A stretch of DNA of 64,000 nucleotides, taken from contig ML677334.1 in assembly GCA_007922305.1 (NCBI GenBank), positions 23,357,074 to 23,421,073 on the forward strand. The letters are read 5' to 3'. Positions 12,625-24,659 of this stretch are shown one piece after another (the stretch's first letter is position 1; each line of letters begins with the position of its first letter). Position numbers and translations under genes: made by a program. The notes beneath the pieces are model-generated. The model saw only the letters and a list, made by a program, of their open reading frames with translations. It was not told the DNA's origin and searched no databases. This stretch comes from Dermatemys mawii (lineage: Eukaryota; Chordata; Testudines; Dermatemydidae).

Positions 12625-12920
12625 TCCTGCTTTTTCTTTCTTGTCCAAATTTTTTGCTCTCTTATCTCTCCATTTTGTTTACTGTCTCTCTTTTTCTTGC
12701 TGTCACTATTGTCTCATTTTTATGTGTCTCCCCCCTTCTTCATTCTTGAGATCTCTCACCTGTACCTTCCTCTTTCTTCCTGGGGTACCTACATCTTTAT
12801 TGCTATCCTCACCCTCTCTCTCTTTCTCTCTTCCCAGTCTCAGGTATCCCACATACATTTTCTATTCCACAATATCTTTCTGACCCCTGCCCTGGTTCTG
12901 GCTCTCTCCCACTAGAATCA
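12625..12920. repeat. Pyrimidine-rich tract
   Basis: About 300 bases are strongly C/T-biased on the + strand, with many 'tctctc' and 'ctttct' runs. The leucine/serine-rich open frames it produces are composition artefacts. Confidence 0.7.
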
Positions 12921-13523
12921 CTCTCTGCCTTCTCCCTACTTTCCATGCCTTTATTTAAAGAGAGAGCACATAATCATACTGTGCTTTCCCCCTTGCCAAT
13001 ATTAATGAAATGTCTTCCTGTCAACCATCTGAGTAGCAGCCCCAATCCTCTTCTAGACTGTCTGCATAGCCCCTTCTGAGAACATGGCTCACTCTTCTGC
13101 TGCAGGATTGCTTTCAGGACTAATAGCCTCCCTCCACAAAGCCAGTGGCTGTGGGTGGGCAACATAGCAGAGTCAGCAATCCATTAAGATTGCTTAATGC
13201 AGCCCAGAACACAGCACAAGTTATGTTTTCAGTCTGCTAGAGAGAGAGTGAGCCAGGGAGCTACAGCAGCTGTGTTTGAAATTATTTATTCCCTCCCTGT
13301 TTACTACATTTGAATCCTTTCTATTTTCCACCACTAGTGGTGGGAAGGACTTTTCACATACCCTAGGCCCTGCTGGTTCCATCCCTCTTCTCTTATTTGC
13401 ATCTCAATCTGGTGGCCAATGACAGCTTGCTTAGTGGACTGACTACTGGCAAGAGGGAGAAGTGGGGAGAACACACATGTACTGTATGGTGGCCTTCTCT
13501 GAAAAACAGGGCCCCGTTGGAGC

Positions 13524-13647
13524 TAGGGTGACCAGATATCCTGATTTTATAGGCACAGTCCTGATTTTTGGGTCTTTTCCTTATACAGGCTCCTATTACC
13601 GCCCCTCGCCCATCCTGATTTTTCACATTTGCTGTTTGATCACCCTA
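13524..13647 (-). mobile_element. TA-flanked TIR MITE ('tagggtgacc' family)
   Basis: Ends TAGGGTGACCAGAT and the other-strand TAGGGTGATCAAAC are inverted, with TA at both borders. The interior 'tcctgattttataggcac' appears in reverse orientation in the copy at 20414-20535, so these are two copies of one 120-bp family. Confidence 0.75.
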
Positions 13648-14292
13648 GTTGGTGCCCAGATTGTGCAGCTGTGGTCTGTATCTACTAGGTTCCATTATAT
13701 TTCTTCCCAGCCTGCCTAGGTGAGTGAGTCTTACTCTTAGGAGAGATGTGTGCAGTGGAGAAAGCAAAGGACAGGCAACACCAACGCAGCAATTGGGATG
13801 CTGAAGGCGAGAGAGTAGAAGGAGGGAAGGGGCAGATAGAAATGTGAGTGACTTGGTTAGATTTTTTTTTTCCTTTTTAAACACAAGAAGCCAGTGTCAG
13901 TCAGCATAGCTCCATTGGCTTCACTGTACAAAGGGAGGGAACCAGTGGCATAAACAGGCTTGAACAATAGGGGGAGCGCCCACCAGAAAAAAAGGCACCA
14001 CTTCCAGAGCCGCGCAAAAAAAAAAACATTACCTGGTGGAGCTCTCGCCGAAACGCTGGCACAGAAACACCGCCGCTGGACAAACCAGTGAAGCTTTGTC
14101 CAGCGACAGTGTTTCGGAGGCAGCTCTACGAGTTAAAAAGGCACCATTTTTCAAAATCTGGGCTCAGGGGGAGCGGCCACCCCCCCGATCCACTCCTAGC
14201 CAGGCTACTGGAGGGAATCAAAATTACAGCTAGGCTTGGAAGAATTAAAATGTTATTGGTAAATATTGATTTCACTGAACACACAAGAATCA

Positions 14293-14475
14293 GAGAGGCA
14301 GCCGTGTTAGTCTGGATCTGCAGAAGCAACAAAGAGTCCTGTGGCACCTTAAAGACTAACGAAAGTATTGAAGCATAAGCTTTTGTGGGCTAATACCCAC
14401 TTCGTCGGATGCAATATGCTTCAATACTTTTGTTAGTCTTCAAGGTGCCACAGGACTCTTTGTTGCTACTGAACA
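14293..14475. repeat. Foldback element with 53-bp arms
   Basis: The left arm (about 14325-14378, 'agcaacaaagagtcctgtgg' onward) and the right arm (about 14414-14466, ending 'ggactctttgttgct') are reverse complements with few mismatches, around a short loop. The leading 'gccgtgttagtctgg' is a motif I know as very common in turtle genomes. The transposition mechanism of this family is not evident from the sequence. Confidence 0.75.
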
Positions 14476-15569
14476 CGCATAAACTGATAAATTATTGACA
14501 GAAATATTTTTTAAGTTTACAGATAGGCAAAGTAAGAAAAATGCTGCTTGAGAACTTAGAGAGTTTGAGTTAAGGATATTTACTCTGTATATTTTGAGAT
14601 GTGATGGTCACAATTTCTGTTTTAGTACTTCAAAAGCTCTACCTGTTTGAATCTGAACATCTGCTGTCATTACATAATTATCTGACCCACCCCAATTTCC
14701 TACAGTTGTGAAAATGTAGATTAATAAGGATGTATATTATTGTCTACATCATAAAAAAAATAAAGTTCTGCAAAGCCTATGTATAGCACAGAGGCACAGA
14801 ATGAGTATTCAGACAAAAAAATATCTCATTTACAACTAAGTACCAAAACTTGTTGCTACATACTGTACTGACCACAGAGGTGATGGTGATGGTGATGAGA
14901 AAGAATTGGGAAACTTCACACACATAGAAGAGGACACGGCTTCCCTCTAATTTCAGCAAAACCCAAAGCACAGAACAAGAATAGATTGGGAGTGATGCAG
15001 CCACTCCCAGACAAGTTTCTTAACTGGACCCCCAAGAGAAAAAAGGATAAAATATCAAGCACAAAGGGCTGGCTAAGTTATCTGTGTTTGGACAAGCCAA
15101 ATCCTGTTCAGTTACACAACATTACAGAGTAATTCTGCTCTTCCTTAAACCTATGTTAAGGAGAGCAACACTGTTTTGACCAGCAGTCATATATATGTGT
15201 GGGAAATAATGTTTGCAAACAAGTGAAAGGAATCAAAATCTCCTTATTCCATAACTCTCCCCATCTTCTTAGGCACATTACATTCACTGAACCTGCAAAG
15301 AAAAACGGTAAAAGTTTCCCCATACCTTTTTGAGATCTACAGAAATGACAAATTAGATAGCACAGTCAGAGAGTTCATCTCTTATTCCTATATAAAGGGC
15401 TTTGTAAACAGGAGGTTACAATCATTAATCATTTCACAAGCATTAATTACCACAGCCTTGGAAGTATGTGTTATCATGCTCATTATGCAGATCCAGAAAT
15501 TGCAACAGAATTAGCCACATTTTTAACAAGGAATCTAACTTTTTCTGCATAACTTCAGACACCTAAGGA
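14476..15569. other. Non-coding stretch, no feature recognised
   Basis: AT-rich sequence with no convincing exon and no transposon ends that I recognise. Confidence 0.5.
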
Positions 15570-15716
15570 CTTATTTTCAGAGGTACTGATCATAGTTAGC
15601 TTCTGTTGACTTCAGCTGGAGTTGCGGGGGAGGGGTGCTCAGGACCTCTGAAACTGAGAACCTAGACATCTGGAGTAGAGCATCTAAAACCTGAGCCCGG
15701 TTTTGAAAATTTGGGC
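15570..15716. repeat. Foldback MITE fragment ('ttttcagaggt' family)
   Basis: 'attttcagaggtactgatc' at the left and 'tcaggacctctgaaact' at the right are partly complementary, around 'gttgacttcagctgg'. The same pattern recurs at 33447-33525 and 41973-42050, and at 19255-19590. Confidence 0.5.
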
Positions 15717-15802
15717 CTAAGTGACATGCCTAAAGTGATGCAGGAAGTCAGTTGCAGAATCAGGAAAAGAAACTGCGTCTCCAGCTTCCTTAAATTCCAC
15801 CT

Positions 15803-15945
15803 TAGGACTGGTCCACACTTAAAAGTAGTACTGGGTTAGCTCTGTAAGTTGGAGAGGGGGTAGGAAAATCACACCCCTAACTGGCACAGCTGTTCCCAAA
15901 AAAGCCCTTGTGTAGACACAGCTGTAGCATAGCACTTTCTGCCAG
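15803..15945. repeat. Probable MITE fragment of the 10313 family
   Basis: 'ggactggtccacact' and 'cttgtgtagacacagctg' resemble the ends of the 10313-10605 family. The copy is diverged and its borders are uncertain. Confidence 0.4.
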
Positions 15946-16479
15946 CACTGCTTTTATTTTTTTTGAGGCACTGTCACTAGGCACACCTATTCTGTAGCAC
16001 CCCCTTCTGGACAAGTATCAGTCAGCTAAGACCAATCTCAGGTTTATTTCATAACTTAAGCTCCCTTAAGTCCACACAGGCCAGATATTCAAAACAGTCC
16101 CCCTTCGTGGGGTCCAGTTTATTACAGCCAGCAGAAAGTCTTTTAAAAGAAAACTCAAACCTTCAAAGTCTTCATCTCAGACTCACCTGAGCTCAGCCCC
16201 TCATCCTTGAGATCTGTCCTCTCTCTAGCAATTCATGACTTTCACCCACTGCCATGCTCAGTATAACTCTTCCCTGAGGGTCTCTCTTCCCACTCTTCCA
16301 GCATCTCTTGCCTAGAGCTTAATCTTCCCCCTTTCCAACATCTCCTGACTCCCTACAACATCTGCAGGTATCTGCCTAACTGTCTGCAGCTGTCTCCCCT
16401 TTTACAGGGCTCAGGCACCTTCCCTTAGGCCCAACTGGACAGTAGTTAACCAGCCCTTGTGCACTGAAACCCGCTCCCT

Positions 16480-16777
16480 TTCTCGACCTTTTCTAAGTCA
16501 AAAATTTTGGCCACCCCCTTACATTTACTATGAAAATAAGAGTAAAAATTGTATCAAATTATGATGTCCCTGCCCTTCACATCTTTCTGGTCCACCTCAG
16601 GGTCTCCCTCCTGCCCCCATATTCCCCTGCACCAAGGTTTTGGCTGCCCCAAAGTTATTCTGGACATTTAATTTTCTTTCAATGTGTAATACAATTTTAA
16701 ACATCACATGACACCCTTGATTGCTTTTTGTGACACCCCTCTCCTGGGGGTCATGACTCACCAGTTTAGAAATGCTG
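16480..16777. repeat. Decayed hAT-derived fragment
   Basis: The right end 'accagtttagaaatgctgg' and the preceding 'gacacccctctcctgggg' resemble the right terminus of the hAT elements at 9970 and 19528. The left end is poorly preserved near 'ctttctcgacc'. No coding content. Confidence 0.45.
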
Positions 16778-16799
16778 GATAGATGCCCCATACATATTG

Positions 16800-19254
16800 A
16801 GTGTCACATACACTGCTGTGCTGTGAATAACACAATGTAGTGTGGATATGTGGCTCACTGTCAGTGTCATAGATGCATACTATGCAGGTGTAAAGTTGTG
16901 TCATGATTATAGCTGTAGGGTGAGCATGGATATGAGGGAAGACTTAACATTGTTTAGGGTACTTTAATCCTTTACCCATATTTTATGGCGTGTGTGTTTT
17001 GTTTAATATTTAATTTTATGGTGCTCAGACTTTTGTGTGTGTGTGCTTTTCTAAAAAGAACCCACAAAAACCCAACCCCTCTGCCCCCAGGATTCTATCA
17101 AAGGTTCTCTCCTTTAAGTTATTAATATGTACCTGACATGCTAACTCCAGCTCAACAAGGATTTTGTCTGTGAATTTCTCTCTTCAACTCATATGTCATA
17201 ACTAACTATTGTGTATATAAAAGGTGAAATCCACCCCTTTGTAGAATGCCAGCATGAGGCATAGGTACCACTTAAGTCTTCATGCACCATCACAGAGGAG
17301 TTCAGTGATGCACATGTCTTTTGTTGATGCACACAGGTGAATTACACCCAACATGACAGGGAAGCGATATCTTGTGGTCCAGAATATGTTATTTGTTGCC
17401 ATATTTATCATAATAGTAGGTTGATGGAAGAGAGCTGCTTATCTACCCACAAAATGTTGCTTGCTTAGGTCTCCTAAAATAAAAGAATCAGAACAAGTTG
17501 AAAATTCGTTGAAAATATGAAATTTTCTCCCTCAACCTTTTAGAGTTTCAATGTTTGCTCATCCTTAAATTCAACCAATTATAAAATCCTGTCCACACTA
17601 TAATTCCTTAGCTTTCTGACATGCAGCATGTAAAGAAATCTGCATTATGTGCAACAGAGACTTTACTGATTATAACATGACTGAGAATAATGGATCTTAT
17701 CCTTTAGCTCAACAGCAAAATATTGACTCATATCTAGAGATTGATTATAGCGCCCATGATGTTTATTCCTTATAATTAACTGTATCAGTGTGTTGTCTTT
17801 CAGGTAGTCTGACAGTTTCCAGATGCAGAAATACCTTCTATGAATTTACAGGGGGTAGGGGCAGAGGGGGAGAGAATTATAACATTCAAAATAGACACGC
17901 TGCTGTAGAAAGCACATATGTTTTAAATATATTACTTCTAGAATTAAAAATAAGATATTATAAACTAACTTGGAAAATCTTGAGGAAAAGGGAAGAAACT
18001 CTCCTGCACCCCCTTCTTAGCTGTGAAAGAGGCCCACGATGATAACGCTTTAAGGTTCCAGTGGCAGGGTGGATTCCTGCCTAATAATCTGTTAGTAGAA
18101 TGTGTTTGCAGCTCTAGGAGACTGGCTCCTAGATCAGAGTACAAATCCCTTCCGTTTACCCAGGCAGGAAAAGATTCTGTTGCTCCACTGGGGCCTGGAG
18201 GAAGCTAGGCCTACGTTTGAGGTGTGGCATGCTTGGGAATGCAACACAGCATTAATCTTTGGGGCAGGTACTTGTTGAAATTCCAGTAACAGAGGGAGAT
18301 GTCTGAGGCAGAGCTAGGCCTTATCTTCATTGCTAAAAAAGGTGTAATTTTTACCCGAGGGAGGTAAATAACACAAATGAGTAATCCCAAGGTAAAAACT
18401 CAGTAAAGACAAGGCAGTTTAGTGTTACAGTGGGGTAAATTACCTAAGGTCAGCCCCAGGAAGGGGTATACTGCTGACCTCAACTCATTTACCCAGTCAG
18501 TGTCTTGTCTTCACTGTGTTTTTACTCAGGATAGCGTGGGATACCCCAAGGTAGAAAATGCACAAAACCCTTTTAACAGTGAAGAGAAGGCCCTAGATAG
18601 CACACCTGAATTTGCCTGTTTTGCAATAAAAGGAATAAAAAGTCAGCTGCAGGAGTTTCTTCCCCACTCCCTTTTCTTGTTTGTTCTTGTTGTTGCTATA
18701 GGCCTCCATAAAGTAGATCTTAGATAACTGTCTCATGCGCCTCTCCTAATCCTACCCTTTGTGCACTCTAGACTTGATGCCTTCTTTCACACTGCCTCAC
18801 ACACCTAGAACAGCCTCCCTATTAAATACCATCAAACTCCCTCCCTTTGGTCCTTCAAAAATCTCCTCAACATCTAGCTATTTTGTGACTTATTCTGATT
18901 GATAATTCAGCATTCTGCATTTGTACCTGAAGTATAACATAACGTAACCATTTTGCCTTTCGAATGTATACTCCCTAGGGTACAGATTCAGTTATTTGTT
19001 TGGTACATTTTACTTAACATACAGCGTTGTCTACATTGATGACCCTCTGTAAATTATTCTAAATAAAATGTCAGAATAACAAAAAGGCCTGGTATCGGGA
19101 GGACAGGATTTCTGTAAACCCCTTTTCCCCTACCCCCACCTATTGGGATAGAAAACTAGTTTCCTGATACTTGAAAGTCAAATTTGGGTGCCCGAAGTTA
19201 AATATTTAAATCCATAGCTACATCCAGATTACGCACCAAATCCAGGCACTTAAG
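16800..19254. other. Non-coding stretch, no feature recognised
   Basis: No exon, RNA gene or transposon border is supported. Several short frames exist but none shows a family motif. Confidence 0.5.
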
Positions 19255-19590
19255 TAGTAGCCTGGTTTTCAGAGGTGTGGAACGCCCACAACTCCTATGG
19301 CAGTGGCTTTCAAACTTTTGTACTGGTGACCCCTTTCACATAGCAAGCCTCTGAGTGCAACCCCCCTTATAAATTAAAAACACTTTTTTTATATATTTAA
19401 TACCATTATAAATGCTGGAGGCAAAGCAGGGTTAGGGCGGAGGCTTCCAGCTTGTGACCCCCCCACCTCCCCGTGTAATAACCTTGCAACCCCCTGAGGG
19501 GTCCCAACTCCCAGTCTGAGAACCCCTGTGTTATGGACATCAATGGGAGCTGTGGTTGTTCAGCACGTCTGAAAATCAGGCCACTTTTAG
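19255..19590. mobile_element. Foldback MITE split by a hAT insertion
   Basis: The left half (19255-19300) contains 'ggttttcagaggtgtgg' and 'cacaactcctatgg'. The right half (19529-19590) continues 'ggacatcaatgggagctgtg' and 'ctgaaaatcaggccac'. Joined in the mind, the halves form one inverted-repeat element, interrupted by the element at 19301-19528. Confidence 0.65.
19301..19528. mobile_element. hAT-type MITE nested in a foldback MITE
   Basis: Left end CAGTGGCTTTCAAACTTT and right end (other strand CAGGGGTTCTCAGACTGG) are hAT-type inverted repeats. Flanks tcctatgg (19293-19300) and tgttatgg (19529-19536) match at 6 of 8 positions. The interior includes 'tgacccctttcacatagc' and 'aaccccctgaggggtccc', and is non-coding. 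Confidence 0.8.
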
Positions 19591-19634
19591 CATCCTTGAG
19601 CCTAGTCTATACTTAAATGTTTTATTGATATAAC

Positions 19635-19745
19635 TATTCTGGTTAGGGACATAGAACTGGAAGGGGCCTCCTAGATCATCAAGTCCAGTCCCCTGCGAGC
19701 AGCCACATCATATAATCCCATTCATAAATTTATCGTGAACATATT
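19635..19745 (-). mobile_element. CR1 LINE 3' end fragment
   Basis: 'aactggaaggggcctcctag' and 'tcaagtccagtcccctgc' are the reverse complement of the CR1 3' end seen on the + strand at about 36820-36895 ('ggttggactagatgacctcc'). Truncated and non-coding. Confidence 0.7.
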
Positions 19746-19749
19746 ATTC

Positions 19750-20413
19750 CCCTTCCAGTACAGAAATAGCTAGGCTGGTATAAAGCACCTTTATGACCAC
19801 ATATAACTATGCCCATGCTTGGGTGATTGTATTATTTTAACTATATCTGTCTATTTAAAATGGTACAACTTTCTAATGTAGACAAGCTCTTAAGTGTTTT
19901 CTCTACCCAGGTAACCAGTGTATCAACTTCTAAAATAAATAGTTTAATTTATAAACCTTAACTCTGGAGTACTGCAACGTAATTCTTTATCAAATGAATC
20001 CATGCAACAGACAGCCCCTACAGTTCCCCTTGGAAATACTTTGCATTATTATTGCAGCCTTACTAATATTTTAAGATTCTGTAGTAAACAGGCACACTAT
20101 CCTTATCAACATCAATATATTAAAACAGGTTTTCTCACAGCTTGCCACAATCATGTTCTTAAACATTTACAAATCTAAATATTTTTTGTAGCATTGTAAT
20201 TTAGTGGCCTACTAAAAAGCATAGTTTATAAGATATCTATAGATTATGGTTACCTCAGTAAAAAATATTATATTAGACACTGAAGTGAGTGAATTTTTGC
20301 ATCCATCACCATAGCCTTTCCACACTTCTTATTTCCTTGACTGTGTATCTCTCCCCTTCTTTTCTAATTTTTTGTACCTGTTTCCACTTCATTCTATGGC
20401 TGACAATTGGACT
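19750..20413. other. AT-rich non-coding stretch
   Basis: No gene or repeat border is recognised in this interval. Confidence 0.5.
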
Positions 20414-20535
20414 TAGGGTGACGAGACAGCAAGTGTAAAAAATCAGGATAGGGGTGGGGGTAATAGGTGCCTGTATAAGACAAAGCCCCAAATATCGGGA
20501 CTGTCCCTATAAAATCAGGACATCTGGTCATCTTA
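20414..20535 (+). mobile_element. TA-flanked TIR MITE, second copy of 'tagggtgacc' family
   Basis: It starts TAGGGTGACGAGACAGC and ends 'gacatctggtcatcttaa', inverted relative to each other with TA borders. The interior 'ccctataaaatcaggac' is the reverse complement of the left part of the copy at 13524-13647, so the two are in opposite orientation. Confidence 0.75.
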
Positions 20536-20670
20536 ATGGGACTTGATGCCATTTAGAATAAAAGATGAGCTTGTGATGTGGTCACGAAGCATCTAGGAAG
20601 GACTGATATATTCATCTATTTTTCAAAAAGCTACTAAAGAGAAAAATCGTTATTAATGCAGTCTTTGTTT

Positions 20671-20765
20671 AGGCCCCGATCCTGCAAAGGCTCACAAGGA
20701 TGCTCATCTTTGCATACTGTGAACAGTGCCACTGACTCCTGGAGTGTACTTAAGTCTTTGCACAA
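20671..20765. repeat. Foldback repeat ('gatcctgcaaag' family)
   Basis: 'ggccccgatcctgcaaagg' begins a palindromic family whose centre is 'cactgactcctggagt'. Related copies appear at about 21622-21690 and 62560-62652, the latter ending 'gcaggattgggccc'. Confidence 0.5.
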
Positions 20766-21089
20766 CTGAAGTTTTGTGGCTGAAAATGTAAATGCACAAA
20801 AGTAAGAAAACTCAAAGTCATGGATCCCATAGCAACCAAAACTTGATCATATTGTACATATAATTCAGATATTAAATTTAGCAACATTATGTTACAGCAA
20901 AATGGACAAGGGGTCTGAGCCATGGCTGCTATGGGAAATATACATTTGAATTTCCAGATAGTGCATGTGTAAATTATCAACTGTAATGCTGCATTATCTA
21001 TTGGTATGTGTTTAATTATCTTTTTTAAAATAAAAGTAATTGCACAGACATTTTTTCTGACGTGATCTCACACTGAAATAAATACATAA

Positions 21090-21174
21090 GGGTCCGATTC
21101 TAATCTCACTTATACCAGTTTTACTCTGGATTATACTTGTTTAAAACTGGTATAAGTGAGGTCAGAATCAGGTC
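21090..21174. repeat. 85-bp foldback element
   Basis: The left arm 'gggtccgattctaatctcac' through 'ttataccagttt' is complementary to the right arm 'aaactggtataagtgaggtc' through 'agaatcagg', with a loop of about 20 bases. Confidence 0.75.
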
Positions 21175-21188
21175 AAAGACATACATTT

Positions 21189-21386
21189 GGGCCTAATTCT
21201 CATTTATATTAAGGCGACGTTACATCACACTTGGGCCAGGGGAAGGCTCAATGCACAACGTACAACAGCTGAGGATTTGCCCTCCTGGCTGTGTAAAGCT
21301 GGAATAAATTATATTTAGATATGCTTCAAGGCCCTTTTACACTACAGCAGTGTAAAATGTTCTTAGTGTCCGTGAGAATCAGGCCC
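21189..21386. repeat. Foldback element with 'gggcctaattctca' ends
   Basis: The left end 'gggcctaattctcattta' and the right end 'tgagaatcaggccc' are inverted. It lies directly next to the 21090-21174 element and shares the terminal motif, so both belong to related families. Confidence 0.65.
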
Positions 21387-21926
21387 ATTTATTTCAATGT
21401 CTCATTTGTTAAAAATACAGATATGTCCATTTCAATATGTAGAAATCCTGTTATACACACTTTCAGATATATATGGACAACTGGATTTGATTTTCTCTTA
21501 CACAGGCAACAAAAATAAAATGTTGTGTATGTTTCATGTTATTTTCAGGCATTATTAATTTATCTACTGTTCATTTACTGTTTTTTAAGTTTGGCAAAGC
21601 TCGTTTCTCTCATTAAAGACTAAGTCCCCAATCCTGTGAAGACTTAAGTATGTGCATAACTCTACACACGTGCATAAGTGTTTACAGGAACACAGCCTAA
21701 GAATATATCAAGTTCAAATTTGAAAACAAAGTTGGTTTTAAATTATCCAAGTGCAAAATTAATCTGAACAATTTTTATTAAAGCATGACTTTTCCTTACT
21801 CAGAAATTAATGAGTCAATTTTGATATCATTTTCCACAAAAATGTCACCTTTGGTCTGAGAATAAGCATGGTGAATTTCAGCCAATATTTTAATAGGGAA
21901 GTTTCCTCTCAGCATTAACTATGGGA

Positions 21927-22353
21927 GGGGTGGCCAACCTGAGCCTGAGAAGGAACCAGAATTTACCAATGTGCATTGCCAAAGAGCCACAGTAACACGT
22001 CAGCAGCCCCCCATCAGCTCTTCCACCCTGCTCCCAGTGCCTCTCACCCAGCAGCAGCTCTGCTGATCCCTTCCCTCCCTGCATCTCCTGATCAGCTGTT
22101 TCGTGGGGTGCAGGAGGCTCTGGGAGGAAGGGGGGAGGAGCGAGGGCACGGCAGGCTCAGGGGAGGGGGCAGGAAGGGGTGGAGTGGGGACAGGGCCTGT
22201 GGCAGACCCAGGGGTTGAGCAGTGAGCACCCCTGGCACATTGGAAAGTTGGCAACTGTAGCTCCAGCCCTGGAGTCAGTGCCTGTACAAGGAGCCGTATA
22301 TTAACCTCTGAGGAGCCACATGTGGCTCTGGAGCCAAAGGCTGGCCACCCCTG
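21927..22353. mobile_element. hAT-type MITE with purine-rich core
   Basis: The left end 'ggggtggccaacctgagcc' and the right end (other strand 'aggggtggccagcctttgg') are inverted repeats. 'tatggga' occurs on both outer flanks and may be the remains of the target duplication. The core (about 22090-22210) is G-rich and produces spurious glycine/arginine-rich frames. Confidence 0.7.
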
Positions 22354-23159
22354 ATATGGGATGAGGAAAATGTATAAGGCCTGCATTTAATCACTTTCCC
22401 CCGTTTCCACTACTGTATCAGGGTGCATGTAGCTATATTCTTTGAAGTACCAATATTCCATAGCTGATAGACCAGGTGGGGTTTCTTTAATGACTGTTTG
22501 CTTTGTTTTCCTTTATAAAGTGAATCTTGTGGTGTGAAATCTGAACCTGCCTTAGATGACATGGTGCAGCTTCCCTCTATACTTTAACTCCTAAAGGTGC
22601 TAACACACATGCATCAGAACAGACATTTCTGTGCAACCTCCTGAGTGAGGGAAATGTTTGCAGAACTTCCTTAGTGCAGCCAATATCACAGATGGAGAGG
22701 TAGGCAGCTGTTCCCTGGGAACTGGCCCAGGAGCACCAAATAAACTTTGGTGAGTAACACTTTTGTCAGTGGAACTTCAATGCCAGGATGTTACAGGCTG
22801 AGAGGTACACAGCCAGTGAGGTAAGAAACACAGTACTGCTTTCCCAGAGACTACTCCAATGTGACAGGAAAGCCCAGGAAAGCGGCCTGGGCCCTGGGGA
22901 AACTGAAAGTGCAACCATTTACCTTGGAGAAAAGTTAACCCGAAAGGCACTTGCTTAAACCAGCTGTCGCTCTGTCTGCTACCTGAGAAGGAAATGTCTG
23001 TCCCTGGAAGAGAATAAAGGGGAAACAAGTAGAGCAGCTGGGAAATGGGGTTAATGTGGGTGGGGGGATGGTTTCTATCGAAATTTTCAGTAGGAAAAAT
23101 GTCCACTTGCTGTAAAAACAAACCATGAAATGTAAAGCTGACCGTGGAAAGGCAGGTGC
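22354..23159. other. Non-coding sequence upstream of the 23 kb CpG island
   Basis: No exon is proven. On the - strand, 'ctccaag|gtaaatgg' near 22918 is a plausible donor, which would suit a - strand first exon starting in the CpG island, but nothing else supports it. Confidence 0.4.
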
Positions 23160-23640
23160 GGTACTGAGTGCCGCGACCAAGGCCAGCCGGTGAGTCAGTG
23201 GCAGAGCCGGGACCCGTTGCCCCGCACTCCTCTCCCTGGGGGAAGCTCCCCCAGCAGCAGCAGCAGCAGCAGCACACAGGCCGCGTGCAGCCCCTCGGGC
23301 GCCCGGCGGGGGAGCGCTGGGAAACCCGCCGGGGAGGGAAAGCACGAGCCGGGCTCCCGGGCGGGTCGAGCCGCAGCAGCTGCCGGGCCGCGCGGCGCAG
23401 GCACCAGGCAGGTCCGGCTGCTCCGCGCGAGCTCTGCGGGACGCCGGGGAGCCAGGCGGCCGGAGGGAGAGGGGGAGACGAGTCACCCATCCGCGGCAGT
23501 AGCGCAGGGGAGCGAGGGAGGGACGAAGAAGGGGACGCTTGCTGCTGGGAGCAGGGCTCGGTGCAGCCCGCTGGGGCTGCAGACAGGGCGCGTGGAGACT
23601 CCCGGGGGGTTGAGGCAATGATACCGCTCGTGAGAGGTGG
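23160..23640. promoter_or_regulatory. CpG island without an assigned gene
   Basis: This half-kilobase is much richer in CpG than its surroundings ('cgggcgcccggcggg', 'gggccgcgcggcgcagg') and is unrelated to the transposons nearby. In vertebrates such islands usually mark promoters or developmental regulatory sites. It contains a consensus + strand donor, GTGAGT, at about 23188 and long proline/alanine-rich frames on both strands, which I treat as composition artefacts. No start codon with recognisable protein follows. It could be the promoter of a non-coding RNA, an alternative upstream promoter, or a first exon I cannot recognise. Confidence 0.6.
23252..23273 (+). repeat. (CAG)7 trinucleotide repeat
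   Basis: Seven uninterrupted CAG units lie in the CpG island. They read as glutamine or serine runs on the + strand and leucine or cysteine runs on the - strand, depending on frame. Confidence 0.9.
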
Positions 23641-24476
23641 GGGCGGTGCACCCAGACACCCAGGGAGGTTGCGGGGAGTACACGTAGCCAATAGGGGATA
23701 GAGGATGCCTATCCTAGCCTCGGGGGTGCACATGATCCACAGGGAATGGGGGGGAATTGTACATGCGGCTTATGGGGGCGGGGGGTTTGTACACGCGGCC
23801 CGTGAAAGTGAGGGGGCGGATTGCACATATGCTATGTGGGAAAGAAAGAAAGTGACGGCCCGGGAGCCACATGGGGGTACAGGGGCTGTACCAGACTTTA
23901 CAGGGCAGGATAGTGTTGCCCATTTATTTTGCAGCAGCAACAGCTTTGCTTTTCTCCTCTCCCTACTAGCCTGCCCCCTTCCCCCGCCCACAGCAAGTGC
24001 AGGCAGGAGCTGGGATGGGGCTGATGACCACTTCTAGGCTCTTGCAGCAGCAGCGCCTTTGCCAGGCACTGAGCAAGGCCCCAGCCTGGTACACAGTGTG
24101 GTCAGGGTTGGGTAAACACGGGACAGCAGTGTGTCCTGCCAGGGGTGTATGTGTGCACAGTGGGGGCTAATCTTCAGCCCTTGCCAAGAGGGAGTCTTTA
24201 AGCTCTGTCACCGGGCTGCAGGAAATAGGGATGCACTTTGCAATGTAACCAAGCAGGGTATAGTGGGCAGCACTGAAAATGCAGATTCCTGGGGCTGCAA
24301 AACCTGTCAGTGGGTCCCTCCCCTTAATCACCTCAATTCCCCTGTGCCATAGGTGGGAGGAGATGTTGCAATGTCTGGCTTCCTGAGGGATGCGGGAATG
24401 GGAAAAACCCCAGAAAGACATGGGTGAGAGATGAAGCAGCCACCTAAAGAGGGTGGGGGAGAGACAGGGTCGGCTC

Positions 24477-24650
24477 CAAGCACCGGTGCTCCAAGTGTGT
24501 GCCCGGGGCGGCAAGCCGCAGGGGCAGGGGGTGATGTTCATCGGGGCCCCGGGACCTGTGGACCTCCCTCAGAAACGCTGCCAAATCCGCGGTACACCGG
24601 ACCACCCACAGGTGTGCCGCAGAACTTCCGTGCTTGGGGCAGCAAAAACC
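24477..24650. mobile_element. Short GC-rich interspersed element
   Basis: It starts 'gggtcggctccaagcacc' and ends 'tgcttggggcagcaaaaacc', with partly complementary inner motifs ('gcccggggcggca'). I recognise the end pair as a common turtle repeat but cannot place it in a superfamily. Confidence 0.5.
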
Positions 24651-24659
24651 ACTGGGTAG

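Noticed and set aside
12641..12915. Leucine/serine/phenylalanine-rich frames resembling membrane segments
   Set aside because: They are the translation of a pyrimidine-rich tract.
22777..23733. 318-codon - strand open frame across the CpG island
   Set aside because: Proline/alanine/serine-rich low-complexity translation with overlapping long frames on both strands; explained by GC-rich composition, and no domain or family motif is visible.
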